Below are positions 7,092 to 15,742 of a stretch of DNA of 45,146 bases, piece after piece. Origin of the DNA: JAIRQK01 sp047974135 (GTDB lineage: Bacteria; Campylobacterota; Campylobacteria; Campylobacterales; Campylobacteraceae); the NCBI GenBank assembly GCA_047974135.1, contig JBKECC010000020.1, positions 1-45,146 of the forward strand, given 5' to 3'. Below the pieces are notes generated by a model. That model was not told the DNA's origin. It saw only the letters and a program-made list of their open reading frames with translations, and did not search any database. Made by a program: the position numbers and the translations under genes. Each line of letters begins with the position of its first letter. The stretch's first letter is position 1.

Positions 7092-9113
7092 TTACATAAC
7101 GAAGATTGTTGGCACAATCGTTGGATATTTTTTATATTTTCTAAAAATGTGTTTTCTAACAACTTGGCGAATCTCATTTTCAACTGCTCTTTGATTTTCT
7201 AATATATCTTTTTTCACATTTGATAAAAATTGAACTAACACTTCTTCCATATCTTTTGAAAATGCTTTATCGTCTCTATCTGCTACAAGTCCATAACTAA
7301 CAACTTTTGGTTTGCCGATGAGCTTCTTTTCACTTCTATCGATTTGGGCTATAATCATAACAACACCAGCGTCAGAGAGTTGCTGTCTATCTTTTACAAC
7401 ATCATCTTCAATCTGTCTATTTATTTGGTTATCTATAAACACTTTACCAGTTTTTACTTTTTTAACTTTTTTCATGTATTTATTGCAAAGTTCTATCTGA
7501 TCGCCATCTTCCATTAATACTATATTTTTCTCTTCAACACCACAATCTACAGCTGTATCTTTGTGTTTAAGTATATGATTATACTCTCCATGAACTGGCA
7601 AGAAAAATTTTGGTTTCGTAAGACGTAAAATCAGCTTTTGCTCTTCTTGTGCAGCGTGTCCACTAACATGAATTTCACTAAAATCTTGATAAGCTACATT
7701 TGCACCACTTTTTAAAAGATAGTTCATAACTGTTGAAACATTTCCCTCATTTCCTGGGATTGCTTTTGCAGAAATGATGATTTGGTCAGTTGGTTTTATC
7801 TTTATGTGCCTATGCTCATCTGTTGCCATACGATAAAGCGCAGCCATAGTTTCGCCTTGCGAGCCTGTTGTAACTATCAAAACATCTTTATCGTTATATT
7901 TGTTAACTTCATGAGCATCTATAAAAATGCTTTTATCAAGTTTTATATAACCAAGCTCCATTGCCGTAAAAAGGTTTCTCTCCATTGAGCGGCCAATTAC
8001 ACAAACCTTTCTTCCGTATTTCAATCCATAATCAATAGCTTGATAAACACGGTGAATGTTTGAAGAGAAAGTTGACATGATAACTCTTCCCTTTGACTTT
8101 GCAAATAGTGCATCAAAAGTTTTTCCAACAGAACTTTCGCTTCTTGTAAATCCTTCTTTGTGTGAGTTTGTACTATCGCTAAGAAGACATAAAACGCCTT
8201 TTTCGCCATAATACGCAAATCTATTTAAATCTGTTGGATAACCATCTATTGGTGTGTGGTCTATCTTAAAATCACCAGTGTGGATTATAACTCCAGCATC
8301 AGTTGAGATAGCAAGAGCTGATGAATCAACGATAGAGTGCGTTATATGCATCCATTCAACTTCAAATTCGCCTATTTTATATACTTTTCTCTTTTCTACT
8401 GGGCGAAAAAGTGTGCGTGCTGCTTTTAATCCATGTTCTTCAAACTTGTTTGAAATCATTCCAAGCGGCATAGGTGTTGCATAAATTGGAAATTGCATCT
8501 CTTTAAAAAGATACGGCATTGAGCCTATGTGGTCTTCATGAGCGTGAGTTATAACTATACCTGCGATTTTATTTTTTATCTGTTTTAAGTAACTAAAATC
8601 AGGCGTTAGTATGTCAACTCCTGGCATTGTACTATCTGGAAAGCTCATACCAACATCAATGATAATAGCACTATTTTCAGTTTCAATAACTGTTATATTT
8701 CCACCAATTTCACCAAGTCCACCAAGAGGAGTAATTTTTACTTTTCCTGTTGTGTTTATCTTGTTATATGAATGAAGTCTGTTATATTGCATCCTTGCAT
8801 TTGCTTCTATAGCATTAGATAAAGCTTTTTGCCATGGTTCATTGCCAATAACAGGAGTTGGTGGTAGGTTAGTTCTTTTTGGTCTAGCATTTGGTTTTTT
8901 GTTTGGCTTTAGAGCTGTGTAGATTTTCATCTCTTCGTCTTGTTCGCCATTTGGTTTTATGTCATTTGTGTTATTTGGCTTGTTAGTACTTTGTGTTACT
9001 TCTTCATTTTTGTTTTGTACTGCTTCTTTTTTCTTTCTTGGTCTCCATTTTTTCTTTTTTGGAACTGTTTGTTCAGCGTTTGTAGAAGCAGGTTCTACCT
9101 TCTTTTCTTCCAT
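7092..9113 (-). CDS. rnj: Ribonuclease J with long basic N-terminal extension
   Basis: 673 residues, longer than the roughly 555 of Gram-positive RNase J because of an N-terminal extension of about 120 residues rich in Lys, Asn and Pro (runs such as PKKKKWRPRKKK). Helicobacter pylori RNase J is known to have a comparable extension. The metallo-beta-lactamase metal motif HAHEDH is at about 190-195, with the beta-CASP domain and C-terminal domain following. The enzyme is the main 5'-3' exonuclease/endonuclease of RNA decay in this phylum. ATG has a good RBS (AAAGGGAAAAAT). Member of the ksgA-rarA run. Confidence 0.95.
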   Translation of the reverse strand: MEEKKVEPASTNAEQTVPKKKKWRPRKKKEAVQNKNEEVTQSTNKPNNTNDIKPNGEQDEEMKIYTALKPNKKPNARPKRTNLPPTPVIGNEPWQKALSNAIEANARMQYNRLHSYNKINTTGKVKITPLGGLGEIGGNITVIETENSAIIIDVGMSFPDSTMPGVDILTPDFSYLKQIKNKIAGIVITHAHEDHIGSMPYLFKEMQFPIYATPMPLGMISNKFEEHGLKAARTLFRPVEKRKVYKIGEFEVEWMHITHSIVDSSALAISTDAGVIIHTGDFKIDHTPIDGYPTDLNRFAYYGEKGVLCLLSDSTNSHKEGFTRSESSVGKTFDALFAKSKGRVIMSTFSSNIHRVYQAIDYGLKYGRKVCVIGRSMERNLFTAMELGYIKLDKSIFIDAHEVNKYNDKDVLIVTTGSQGETMAALYRMATDEHRHIKIKPTDQIIISAKAIPGNEGNVSTVMNYLLKSGANVAYQDFSEIHVSGHAAQEEQKLILRLTKPKFFLPVHGEYNHILKHKDTAVDCGVEEKNIVLMEDGDQIELCNKYMKKVKKVKTGKVFIDNQINRQIEDDVVKDRQQLSDAGVVMIIAQIDRSEKKLIGKPKVVSYGLVADRDDKAFSKDMEEVLVQFLSNVKKDILENQRAVENEIRQVVRKHIFRKYKKYPTIVPTIFVM

Positions 9114-9154
9114 ATATTTTTCCCTTTTTTAACACTATTTTCTACAATATAATG

Positions 9155-9946
9155 TTAGTTTTTTAATTTGTTAAATAGGCGAAAATGAATATCGACTGAA
9201 ATTTGATGGGGTCTCAGATTTTGCTCAATGCCAAAATCTATAAAAAGTTGTAAAACAAAAGCTTTCTCATAACTATTTGACAGATTTTTAAATAGCGTTT
9301 TGCGTGGAGCTAAAAAAGCTTTTTTCAAATACTTTAAAAAAGCAAATGCACTAATATTTTTATCTTCAAAATGTTTTTTTGTTAGTTTTACAACCGAAGA
9401 GATTACCTTTGGAGGAGGATTGAAAGATTCTGGAAAAACATCAGAAACAATCTCTACGCTACCAAATGCTTGAGTTAAAACGGATAAAGATGTATAGTTA
9501 CTACTACCACAATTTGCACTTATTTTTTGTGCAACCTCTTTTTGAATCATCACTATAGCGCCTAAACAATTGGCATCTTCAAGTACATTTTCTATGATTG
9601 GTGTTGTTATATAATAAGGAAGATTGGCAACTAAAAGATAAGATTTCTCACACAAACTCTTATCTTTTTGCCAAAATTCTAAAACGTCACCCTCTATTAA
9701 CTCAAGACGATTTTTTTCAATCTCTTCTTTAAACACAAACTTCAAGTGTTTAAATAAATCTCTATCTACCTCATAAGCTTTTAACTTATCAATTTTCAGT
9801 AGTTCTATCGTCAAATCACCTAAGCCAGGTCCGATCTCTACAAGAGTTAAACTCTTTGTATCGGGCATCGCTTGGATGATTTTATTTAAAATCGTTTTGT
9901 CTATTAAAAAGTTTTGACCAAACTGTTTTTTTGCTTTTATCTCCAC
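9155..9946 (-). CDS. rsmA: 16S rRNA (adenine1518/1519-N6)-dimethyltransferase
   Basis: 263 residues, typical for RsmA/KsgA. The N-terminus KKQFGQNFLID, SAM motif EIGPGLGDLT (about 38-47) and catalytic NLPYYITTP are all present. It dimethylates two adjacent adenines near the 3' end of 16S rRNA during late 30S assembly. The start codon is GTG at 9946. First gene of the minus-strand housekeeping run; divergent from hisF across a 168-base gap. Confidence 0.96.
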   Translation of the reverse strand: MEIKAKKQFGQNFLIDKTILNKIIQAMPDTKSLTLVEIGPGLGDLTIELLKIDKLKAYEVDRDLFKHLKFVFKEEIEKNRLELIEGDVLEFWQKDKSLCEKSYLLVANLPYYITTPIIENVLEDANCLGAIVMIQKEVAQKISANCGSSNYTSLSVLTQAFGSVEIVSDVFPESFNPPPKVISSVVKLTKKHFEDKNISAFAFLKYLKKAFLAPRKTLFKNLSNSYEKAFVLQLFIDFGIEQNLRPHQISVDIHFRLFNKLKN

Positions 9947-10086
9947 TTTTTTAACCTAACTTTAATACGATGGCGGATTATATAGAAAAAATCCTTATTT
10001 TATTGTTATTTTAATAAAGTAATTTGGCTAATTGCAATATATTCAGTAGTTTTTTCTACTTGCTTTGATATTATCTTCTTTTTATT

Positions 10087-10098
10087 TTTACATGTAAA
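10087..10098. repeat. Single TTTACATGTAAA motif in hisF leader
   Basis: Perfect 12-mer ending 16 bases before the hisF ATG, so probably in the 5' untranslated region. Confidence 0.9.
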
Positions 10099-10114
10099 GG
10101 ATTTTAAGCTTTTA

Positions 10115-10873
10115 ATGAGAACTTTCGCAAAAAGAATCATACCGTGTCTTGATGTAAAAAATGGACGTGTTGTTAAGGGTGTAAATTTTGTTGGGTTAAA
10201 AGATGCTGGAGATCCCGTTGAAGTTGCTAAAAGATACAATGACGAAGGTGCTGATGAAATAACTTTTTTAGACATAACTGCAAGCAATGAAAATAGAGAT
10301 ACTATAGTTGATATCGTAGCAAAAGTTGCAAGAGAAGTTTTTATACCACTTACGGTTGGTGGTGGCATTAGAAAGCTTGAAGATATATATAAACTTTTAC
10401 ATGTAGGTTGCGATAAAGTTAGTCTTAACTCTGCTGCTATTGACAATCCAAATCTAATCAAAGAGAGTGCTACTCGTTTTGGTTCACAGTGTATTGTTGT
10501 AGCAATTGACGCAAAAAAAACAGGAAATAGTTGGAATATCTACAAACATGGTGGAAGAATAGACACAGGAATTGATGCATTAGAGTGGGCAAAAAAAGTA
10601 GAAGATTTAGGCGCTGGAGAGATACTTCTGACATCTATGGATAAAGATGGAACAAAGTCTGGTTATGACTTGGGGTTAACATCAAAAATGAGTTTAATGC
10701 TTGATATTCCTGTTATTGCAAGTGGCGGAGCTGGCACTATGGAGCATATAAAAGATGCTTTTACAAATCATGCCGATGCTGCACTTGCTGCTTCTATATT
10801 TCACTTTAGAGAGATTGATATTATGGATTTAAAGAGATATTTGAGAAATGAAGGCATAAGTGTTAGACTATGA
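10115..10873 (+). CDS. hisF: Imidazole glycerol phosphate synthase cyclase subunit
   Basis: 252 residues, complete. A TIM barrel with CLDVKNGRVVKGVNF (catalytic Asp11 equivalent) and VAIDAKK (second catalytic Asp). It uses ammonia from HisH to make imidazole glycerol phosphate and AICAR in histidine synthesis. No other his genes are in the window; the following phosphorylase-like gene overlaps its stop by 4 bases (ATGA). A near-match to the repeat (TTTACATGTAGG, about 10387-10398) lies inside the gene. Confidence 0.97.
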   Translation: MRTFAKRIIPCLDVKNGRVVKGVNFVGLKDAGDPVEVAKRYNDEGADEITFLDITASNENRDTIVDIVAKVAREVFIPLTVGGGIRKLEDIYKLLHVGCDKVSLNSAAIDNPNLIKESATRFGSQCIVVAIDAKKTGNSWNIYKHGGRIDTGIDALEWAKKVEDLGAGEILLTSMDKDGTKSGYDLGLTSKMSLMLDIPVIASGGAGTMEHIKDAFTNHADAALAASIFHFREIDIMDLKRYLRNEGISVRL

Positions 10874-11421
10874 TAGTTTGTGCAGGAAACAATGAAACTT
10901 TTTCTTTTGCTACACCAATCGGCATTGGGTTAGTAAATAGTGCTATAAATCTAACAGAAATTTGCATAAGTGTAAAGCCAAAAAATATTTTATTTATTGG
11001 AAGTGCTGGAAGTTATGGAAAAGCAAAAATTTTTGATATCGTAACTTCAAATATTGCCACAAATGTAGAAATTGGATACTATAGAAACTCTTCATATAGC
11101 CCTATTTTTGGTGCTTTTGAAGGAATTTATAACAATGTTTCATGTGAAACATTGGATAAAAATTTAGTAAATTCTTCAAATTTTATAACTACATGTAAAG
11201 AAGAAGCAAAACTTTTTTCTGACAATAATCTATATATAGAAAATATGGAATTTTTTTCAGTTATATCAGTGGCAAAAAAGTTTAAAATCCCCTCTTTTGG
11301 CTTATTTTGTGTTACAAACTTTTGTGATGAAAATGCACATGCAGATTTTATGAAGAATCACAAAAAAGCCAAAGAGTTACTAGAGATAGAATTTTTAGAA
11401 AAATACCAAGAGTTTATATAG
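10870..11421 (+). CDS. Short nucleoside phosphorylase-like protein (MTAN/PNP superfamily)
   Basis: 183 residues. Recognisable parts are a glycine-rich NILFIGSAGSYG strand-loop, which in the family binds phosphate/ribose, and a late NMEFFSVISVAKKF segment resembling the ME-x-E/A substrate-binding part of MTA/SAH nucleosidase. It is some 45-50 residues shorter than MTAN (about 230), so it may be a diverged or reduced member; activity is not predictable. ATGA overlap with hisF and a start one base before rlmN show a tight three-gene unit. As I recall, C. jejuni has an uncharacterised gene at this place before rlmN. Confidence 0.6.
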   Translation: MIVCAGNNETFSFATPIGIGLVNSAINLTEICISVKPKNILFIGSAGSYGKAKIFDIVTSNIATNVEIGYYRNSSYSPIFGAFEGIYNNVSCETLDKNLVNSSNFITTCKEEAKLFSDNNLYIENMEFFSVISVAKKFKIPSFGLFCVTNFCDENAHADFMKNHKKAKELLEIEFLEKYQEFI

Positions 11422-12492
11422 ATGAAAGAGATAATTTTAGATTTTACAAAAGATGAATTGCAAGTAGCCGTAAAACCATCTTTTAGAGCAAAGCAAATTT
11501 TTAACTGGATTTATCAAAAGTACGCTTACTCTTTCGATGAAATGTTAAATTTACCAAAAGATTTGAGAACGAAGTTAGATAGTGAATTTACCATAATGCC
11601 GCTTCGAGCAGTAACTATTCAAACAAGCAAGGATGGAAGCAAAAAGTACCTTTTTGCACTAAATGACAATCACACGATTGAAACAGTTTTGCTGCCTATG
11701 AAAGTTGAAGAGTTTGATGAAGATGGAAATAGACTTCATCATACAAGATATACTATCTGCGTATCTTCGCAAGTTGGCTGCAAGATTGGCTGTGCTTTTT
11801 GCTTTACTGCAAAAGGTGGATTTGTTAGACACTTAAGTGCTGGAGAGATTTTAGCTCAAGTTTTATATCTTAAAAAAGACAATAACATAGAATCAAATAG
11901 ACGAGTAAATATTGTCTATATGGGCATGGGCGAACCGCTTGACAATATCAAAAATGTTTCAAAAGCTGTGAATATTTTTACAGATTTAGATGGGCTCTGT
12001 ATTAGTCCAAAGAGACAAACTATATCTACAAGTGGACTTAGTTCGCAGATTAAAAAGCTTGGCGAAATGGATTTGGGAGTTTTGCTTGCTATCTCTTTAC
12101 ATGCTGTTGATGATGAAAAAAGAGTAAAACTTATGCCAATAAACAAAGCTTACAATATAGAGTCAATCATAAATGCTGTAAAAGAATTTCCTATCGACAT
12201 GAGAAAAAGAGTGATGTTTGAGTACCTTGTTTTAAAAGATGTAAATGACGATTTGGCTAGTGCAAAAAAGTTGGTAAAGCTTTTACATGGCATAAAAGCA
12301 AAGGTCAATTTGATACTTTTTAATCCTCACGAGGGAAGTGAATTTCAAAGACCAAACGCAGATGATGTTGAAAAATTTTGCAATTATTTAAACACTCATG
12401 GACTTCTTTGTACTATTAGACAATCAAAAGGTTTAGATATAAGTGCGGCTTGTGGACAGTTAAAGGAGAAAAAAGCAAATGAACATAGTTGA
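11422..12492 (+). CDS. rlmN: Dual-specificity RNA methyltransferase (23S rRNA A2503 / tRNA A37)
   Basis: 356 residues. Radical SAM cluster motif CKIGCAFC lies at about 119-126; the second catalytic cysteine, which carries the methyl group, is in SAACGQLKE near the C-terminus. ICVSSQVGC, GMGEPLDN and ISLHA are family landmarks. It makes 2-methyladenosine in 23S rRNA and some tRNAs. Its last codons overlap the start of a small membrane-peptide gene. Confidence 0.97.
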   Translation: MKEIILDFTKDELQVAVKPSFRAKQIFNWIYQKYAYSFDEMLNLPKDLRTKLDSEFTIMPLRAVTIQTSKDGSKKYLFALNDNHTIETVLLPMKVEEFDEDGNRLHHTRYTICVSSQVGCKIGCAFCFTAKGGFVRHLSAGEILAQVLYLKKDNNIESNRRVNIVYMGMGEPLDNIKNVSKAVNIFTDLDGLCISPKRQTISTSGLSSQIKKLGEMDLGVLLAISLHAVDDEKRVKLMPINKAYNIESIINAVKEFPIDMRKRVMFEYLVLKDVNDDLASAKKLVKLLHGIKAKVNLILFNPHEGSEFQRPNADDVEKFCNYLNTHGLLCTIRQSKGLDISAACGQLKEKKANEHS

Positions 12493-12580
12493 GATAGGAC
12501 AGTTTATACTTATAGCTATCGTGGTTATAGTTGGTTTGGGTTGGCTTATAAAAGTTCTACTGCAAGAGAAGGATAACTAA
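12479..12580 (+). CDS. 33-residue single-span membrane peptide
   Basis: ATG at 12479, overlapping the rlmN end by 14 bases in another frame; AAAGGAG ends about 10 bases upstream. The product begins MNIVEIGQ, has one strongly hydrophobic span (FILIAIVVIVGLGWLI) and ends in charged KVLLQEKDN. The ORF is too short for most gene finders, but RBS, overlap and hydrophobic pattern support it, and I recall a small hydrophobic protein annotated directly after rlmN in C. jejuni. Function unknown. It ends 4 bases from the convergent FAH gene. Confidence 0.65.
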   Translation: MNIVEIGQFILIAIVVIVGLGWLIKVLLQEKDN

Positions 12581-12583
12581 AAG

Positions 12584-13189
12584 TTATCCCACTTTCCATG
12601 TTTTTTCTATCAAAAGTTTTTTATCATCATAAAGTTTCAGATTAAAAACATCATCTAATTTATAACTTCCAACACCTTTTGGAGTTCCGCTCATGATGAC
12701 ATCTCCATCTTCTAAACTCATAAAAGATTCAATCTCTTCAAGTACCATCAAAGGTTTATAAATCATCTGTGCTATTTCACCCTTTTGTTTTAGTACTCCA
12801 TTTATAAAAAGTTCAAAATTTATCTTATCGTATCCGTCTATATCTACAAATTCGCTTAGAACCGCTGCGCCATCAAAAGCTTTTGCTCTCTCCCAAGGAA
12901 GCCCTTTCTCTTTTAAAACGCTTTGTATCTCTCTCTTTGTTAAATCTAAACCTATTCCAACTCCAGCAATTTCTCCGCCTTTTATGACAAAACAGATTTC
13001 ACCTTCATAGTGGATATTCCCATCAAACATTTTTAATTTATCTGTTATAGATGAGTTTGGTTTATTAAACAGAACCATAGAAGATGGTACTTCATTTTTT
13101 AACTCATGTATATGCTCAACATAATTTCTTGCTACACAAATCACTTTGCTTGGAGTGATTCTCTCTCCACCAAAAACAATACTATTCAT
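12584..13189 (-). CDS. Fumarylacetoacetate hydrolase-family protein
   Basis: 201 residues, the short single-domain form. Landmarks: VICVARNYVEHIHE near the N-terminus, NKPNSSI, the metal-binding EGEICFVIKGGEIAG and the C-terminal GDVIMSGTPKGVG. Family members are Mg/Mn-dependent hydrolases, decarboxylases or oxaloacetate tautomerases acting on 2-oxo acids; the substrate cannot be read from the sequence. It overlaps the upstream RluD-like gene by 8 bases; as I recall, C. jejuni has the same two-gene order next to purB. Confidence 0.88.
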   Translation of the reverse strand: MNSIVFGGERITPSKVICVARNYVEHIHELKNEVPSSMVLFNKPNSSITDKLKMFDGNIHYEGEICFVIKGGEIAGVGIGLDLTKREIQSVLKEKGLPWERAKAFDGAAVLSEFVDIDGYDKINFELFINGVLKQKGEIAQMIYKPLMVLEEIESFMSLEDGDVIMSGTPKGVGSYKLDDVFNLKLYDDKKLLIEKTWKVG

Positions 13190-14102
13190 TTTTTGCCCCT
13201 TTTACTAGTTTTTTAAACTCATATTCTGCGTTGTACTCTGATTTGAAATTATACTCATTTGACTTAAAATTAAAACTAATACTATTTGCATGTAAAAGTA
13301 GTCTTGACGAGTTTGTCAAATGAACCCTCTCCTCTTCACTCATAAGCCCATCTAAAAACTTTGCTCCATCTTCCAAACTCTGTCCATAAATCGGATCACC
13401 AATTATGCAATGTTTCATGTGAAACATATGTACTCTTATCTGATGTTGTCTTCCTGTTTTTGGAGTTGTTTCTATAAGTGTGGCGTCTATATCATCAAAG
13501 TATTTTATAGGTTTTATATATGTTTGTGAATTTTTACCATTTTTGTCAATATAAACTTTTAACTTTATCAAACTAAAATCTGCATTAACTAAAATCGGCT
13601 CATCAATCAAGAACTCTTCATCAACTTTCCCTCTTACAAGTGCCACATATTTTTTCGTAACTGCTCTTGATTCAAAAAGAGTTTTGAGTTCATTTTCTAC
13701 ACCTTTGTGTTTTGATACAACTATAAGTCCACTCGTCTCACGATCAAGTCTGTGAACAACATTTGCATCTTTTCCAAAAAGTGATTTTATCTCATCATTT
13801 AAAGAGTACTCTGTATTTCTATTTTTTGGATGACTCAAAACCCCGCTTGGTTTTTCAAAGAGAGCAAAATCTTCATTTTCAAAAATAGGCTTTAACCCTT
13901 TTGGGTTTGGCTCGTAAGTTAAAAGAGAAATTTTTCCATTTATGATTTGTGATTTTGTTTTTACCACTTCGTCATTTTGTAAAAGTTGCGCTCTATCAAT
14001 AACGCGCTGTGCTTCTCTCATAGAAAAAGAAAAATTAGAGACTAAAAAACTCCAAGCTTTTACAGGAGTTTCTATAAAAAAATCTTTTTTTATGTATGCC
14101 AA
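13182..14102 (-). CDS. Pseudouridine synthase, RluA/RluD family
   Basis: About 306 residues with a TTG start at 14102, chosen because AAAAGGGAAAA lies just upstream and the N-terminus then reads MAYIKKDFF; an alternative GTG at 14138 adds 12 residues without an RBS. An S4-like N-terminal part (REAQRVIDRAQLL) is followed by the catalytic VHRLDRETSGLIVVSK and the RQHQIRVH motif. It modifies 23S rRNA or tRNA uridines, but the RluA/RluC/RluD subtype cannot be settled by eye. A near-match to the repeat (TTTGCATGTAAA) occurs near 13286. Coupled to the FAH gene downstream. Confidence 0.85.
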   Translation of the reverse strand: MAYIKKDFFIETPVKAWSFLVSNFSFSMREAQRVIDRAQLLQNDEVVKTKSQIINGKISLLTYEPNPKGLKPIFENEDFALFEKPSGVLSHPKNRNTEYSLNDEIKSLFGKDANVVHRLDRETSGLIVVSKHKGVENELKTLFESRAVTKKYVALVRGKVDEEFLIDEPILVNADFSLIKLKVYIDKNGKNSQTYIKPIKYFDDIDATLIETTPKTGRQHQIRVHMFHMKHCIIGDPIYGQSLEDGAKFLDGLMSEEERVHLTNSSRLLLHANSISFNFKSNEYNFKSEYNAEYEFKKLVKGAKNE

Positions 14103-14291
14103 AATTTTCCCTTTTATTTTAAAGATTAATTGTATCACAAAAGCAGAGTTTAATATCTATGTAATTATTCAAAAATAGACAGAAATATTAAAAAAAAATA
14201 AAATAATTTGGTATTGATAATCCCTATATTTAGGGCTTTTGATGAAAAATATTTATTTTAAAATATAAGAGTTTTTTTACCCTATTTTTGA

Positions 14292-14297
14292 TACAAT
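14292..14297 (+). promoter_or_regulatory. Putative -10 element of purB-nrdA
   Basis: TACAAT within TTTTTGATACAATCCTTT. The extended-TTG form without a clear -35 box is usual for the vegetative sigma factor in Campylobacter. Nearly the same string precedes nrdD and nrdB. Confidence 0.5.
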
Positions 14298-14346
14298 CCT
14301 TTCTTTTAAAGAGTTGATTGTGGCTAAAAATTACTCTTTTTTTACT

Positions 14347-14358
14347 TTTACATGTAAA
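14347..14358. repeat. Single TTTACATGTAAA motif in purB leader
   Basis: Perfect 12-mer about 50 bases downstream of the putative -10 box and 47 bases before the purB ATG. Confidence 0.9.
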
Positions 14359-14405
14359 TATTTTTATGTAAAATCTTACTCAAACTTCTATAAAAAGGTT
14401 ATCAA

Positions 14406-15740
14406 ATGGTTGAACGCTACTCACGTGAAGCGATGAAGCAAAAATGGACGATACAAGCAAAATATGATGCTTGGTTGAAAGTTGAAATCGCTGCAGTTAA
14501 AGCTTGGAATAAACTAGGTCTTATAAGCGATGAGGATTCAAAGAAAATCGCCCAAAATGCAAAGTTTAAAATAGAACGAATCGATGAGATTGAAAAAGAG
14601 ACAAAGCACGATGTTATAGCATTTTTAACCTCTGTTAGCGAGAGCCTTGGCGAAGAGAGTCGTTGGGTTCATTATGGTATGACAAGTTCAGACTGTATAG
14701 ATACAGCAGTTGCTTTGCAGATGAAAGAGTCTCTAGAACTCATTATAGAGGATGTTGAGACTTTACTTTTGGCATTAGAAAAACGAGCAAAAGAGCATAA
14801 ATATACTTTGATGGTTGGAAGAAGCCACGGAATACACGGAGAACCTATAACCTTTGGTCTTGTTCTTGCTATTTGGTACGATGAGATAAAAAGAAGCTTG
14901 GAAAACCTTTTACATGTAAAGAAAGTTATAAGTGTTGGAAAGATAAGTGGAGCGATGGGAAATTTAGCTCATGCACCTATGGAACTTGAAGAGATGGTTT
15001 GTGAAAATTTAGGACTTAAGCCCGCTCCTGCGTCAAACCAAGTAGTTCAAAGAGATAGATACGCTGCACTTTTTAATGCTTTAGCACTTCTTGCATCAAG
15101 TTGCGAAAAGATAGCAGTTGCTGTTCGCCACTACCAAAGAACAGAAGTTTATGAAGCTGAAGAGTATTTTTCACCTGGACAAAAAGGAAGCTCTGCTATG
15201 CCACATAAGAGAAATCCAGTACTTAGTGAAAACATAACTGGACTTTGCAGAATGATAAGAAGTTATGCAACTCCTGCCATGGAAAACGTAGCACTTTGGC
15301 ACGAGAGAGATATAAGCCACAGTTCAGTTGAAAGATTTATCTTGCCAGATGGCTTTATAACAACTGATTTTATGCTAGGACGTTTGAGTGGTTTGATTGA
15401 AAAACTTGTTGTTTATCCAGAAAATATGATGAAAAACCTAAATCTAACTGGTGGACTTATTTTCTCTCAAAGAATTTTACTCGAACTTCCAGCAAAAAAT
15501 GTTTCACGTGAAGCTGCATACAAAATAGTGCAAAGAAATGCCATGAAAGTTTGGGAAGATTTACAACATGGCAAACCAGCTCTTGATTCAAACGGAGATA
15601 GCCTATTTTTGCAAAATCTACTAAAAGACGTGGATTTATCTGCAAAACTAACAAACGATGAAATTAGAGCGTGTTTTGACTATGATTACTATACAAAAAA
15701 TGTAGACAGAATTTTTAAACGAGTTTTTGGAGATAAATAA
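14406..15740 (+). CDS. purB: Adenylosuccinate lyase
   Basis: 444 residues, complete. The fumarase/aspartase-superfamily signature GSSAMPHKRNP is intact, with the catalytic region GRSHGIHGEP and SSDCIDTA upstream. It cleaves SAICAR to AICAR and adenylosuccinate to AMP in purine synthesis. nrdA starts two bases after its stop, so the pair is an operon linking purine and deoxynucleotide synthesis; C. jejuni has the same order as I recall. One TTTACATGTAAA (14909-14920) encodes Leu-His-Val-Lys. Confidence 0.97.
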   Translation: MVERYSREAMKQKWTIQAKYDAWLKVEIAAVKAWNKLGLISDEDSKKIAQNAKFKIERIDEIEKETKHDVIAFLTSVSESLGEESRWVHYGMTSSDCIDTAVALQMKESLELIIEDVETLLLALEKRAKEHKYTLMVGRSHGIHGEPITFGLVLAIWYDEIKRSLENLLHVKKVISVGKISGAMGNLAHAPMELEEMVCENLGLKPAPASNQVVQRDRYAALFNALALLASSCEKIAVAVRHYQRTEVYEAEEYFSPGQKGSSAMPHKRNPVLSENITGLCRMIRSYATPAMENVALWHERDISHSSVERFILPDGFITTDFMLGRLSGLIEKLVVYPENMMKNLNLTGGLIFSQRILLELPAKNVSREAAYKIVQRNAMKVWEDLQHGKPALDSNGDSLFLQNLLKDVDLSAKLTNDEIRACFDYDYYTKNVDRIFKRVFGDK

Positions 15741-15742
15741 AA

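Larger units (their letters stand above)
14103..14405. other. purB upstream region
   Basis: 303-base divergent gap. It holds a short dyad CCCTA-TATT-TAGGG (14222-14235), a -10-like GATACAAT (14290-14297), one TTTACATGTAAA (14347-14358) and the purB leader. No gene seen. Confidence 0.6.

Noticed and set aside
14222..14235. CCCTA-TATT-TAGGG dyad before purB as an NrdR box or terminator
   Set aside because: NrdR boxes are longer and occur in pairs; the stem is only 5 bp and no T-run follows well. Kept only as a note in the gap entry.
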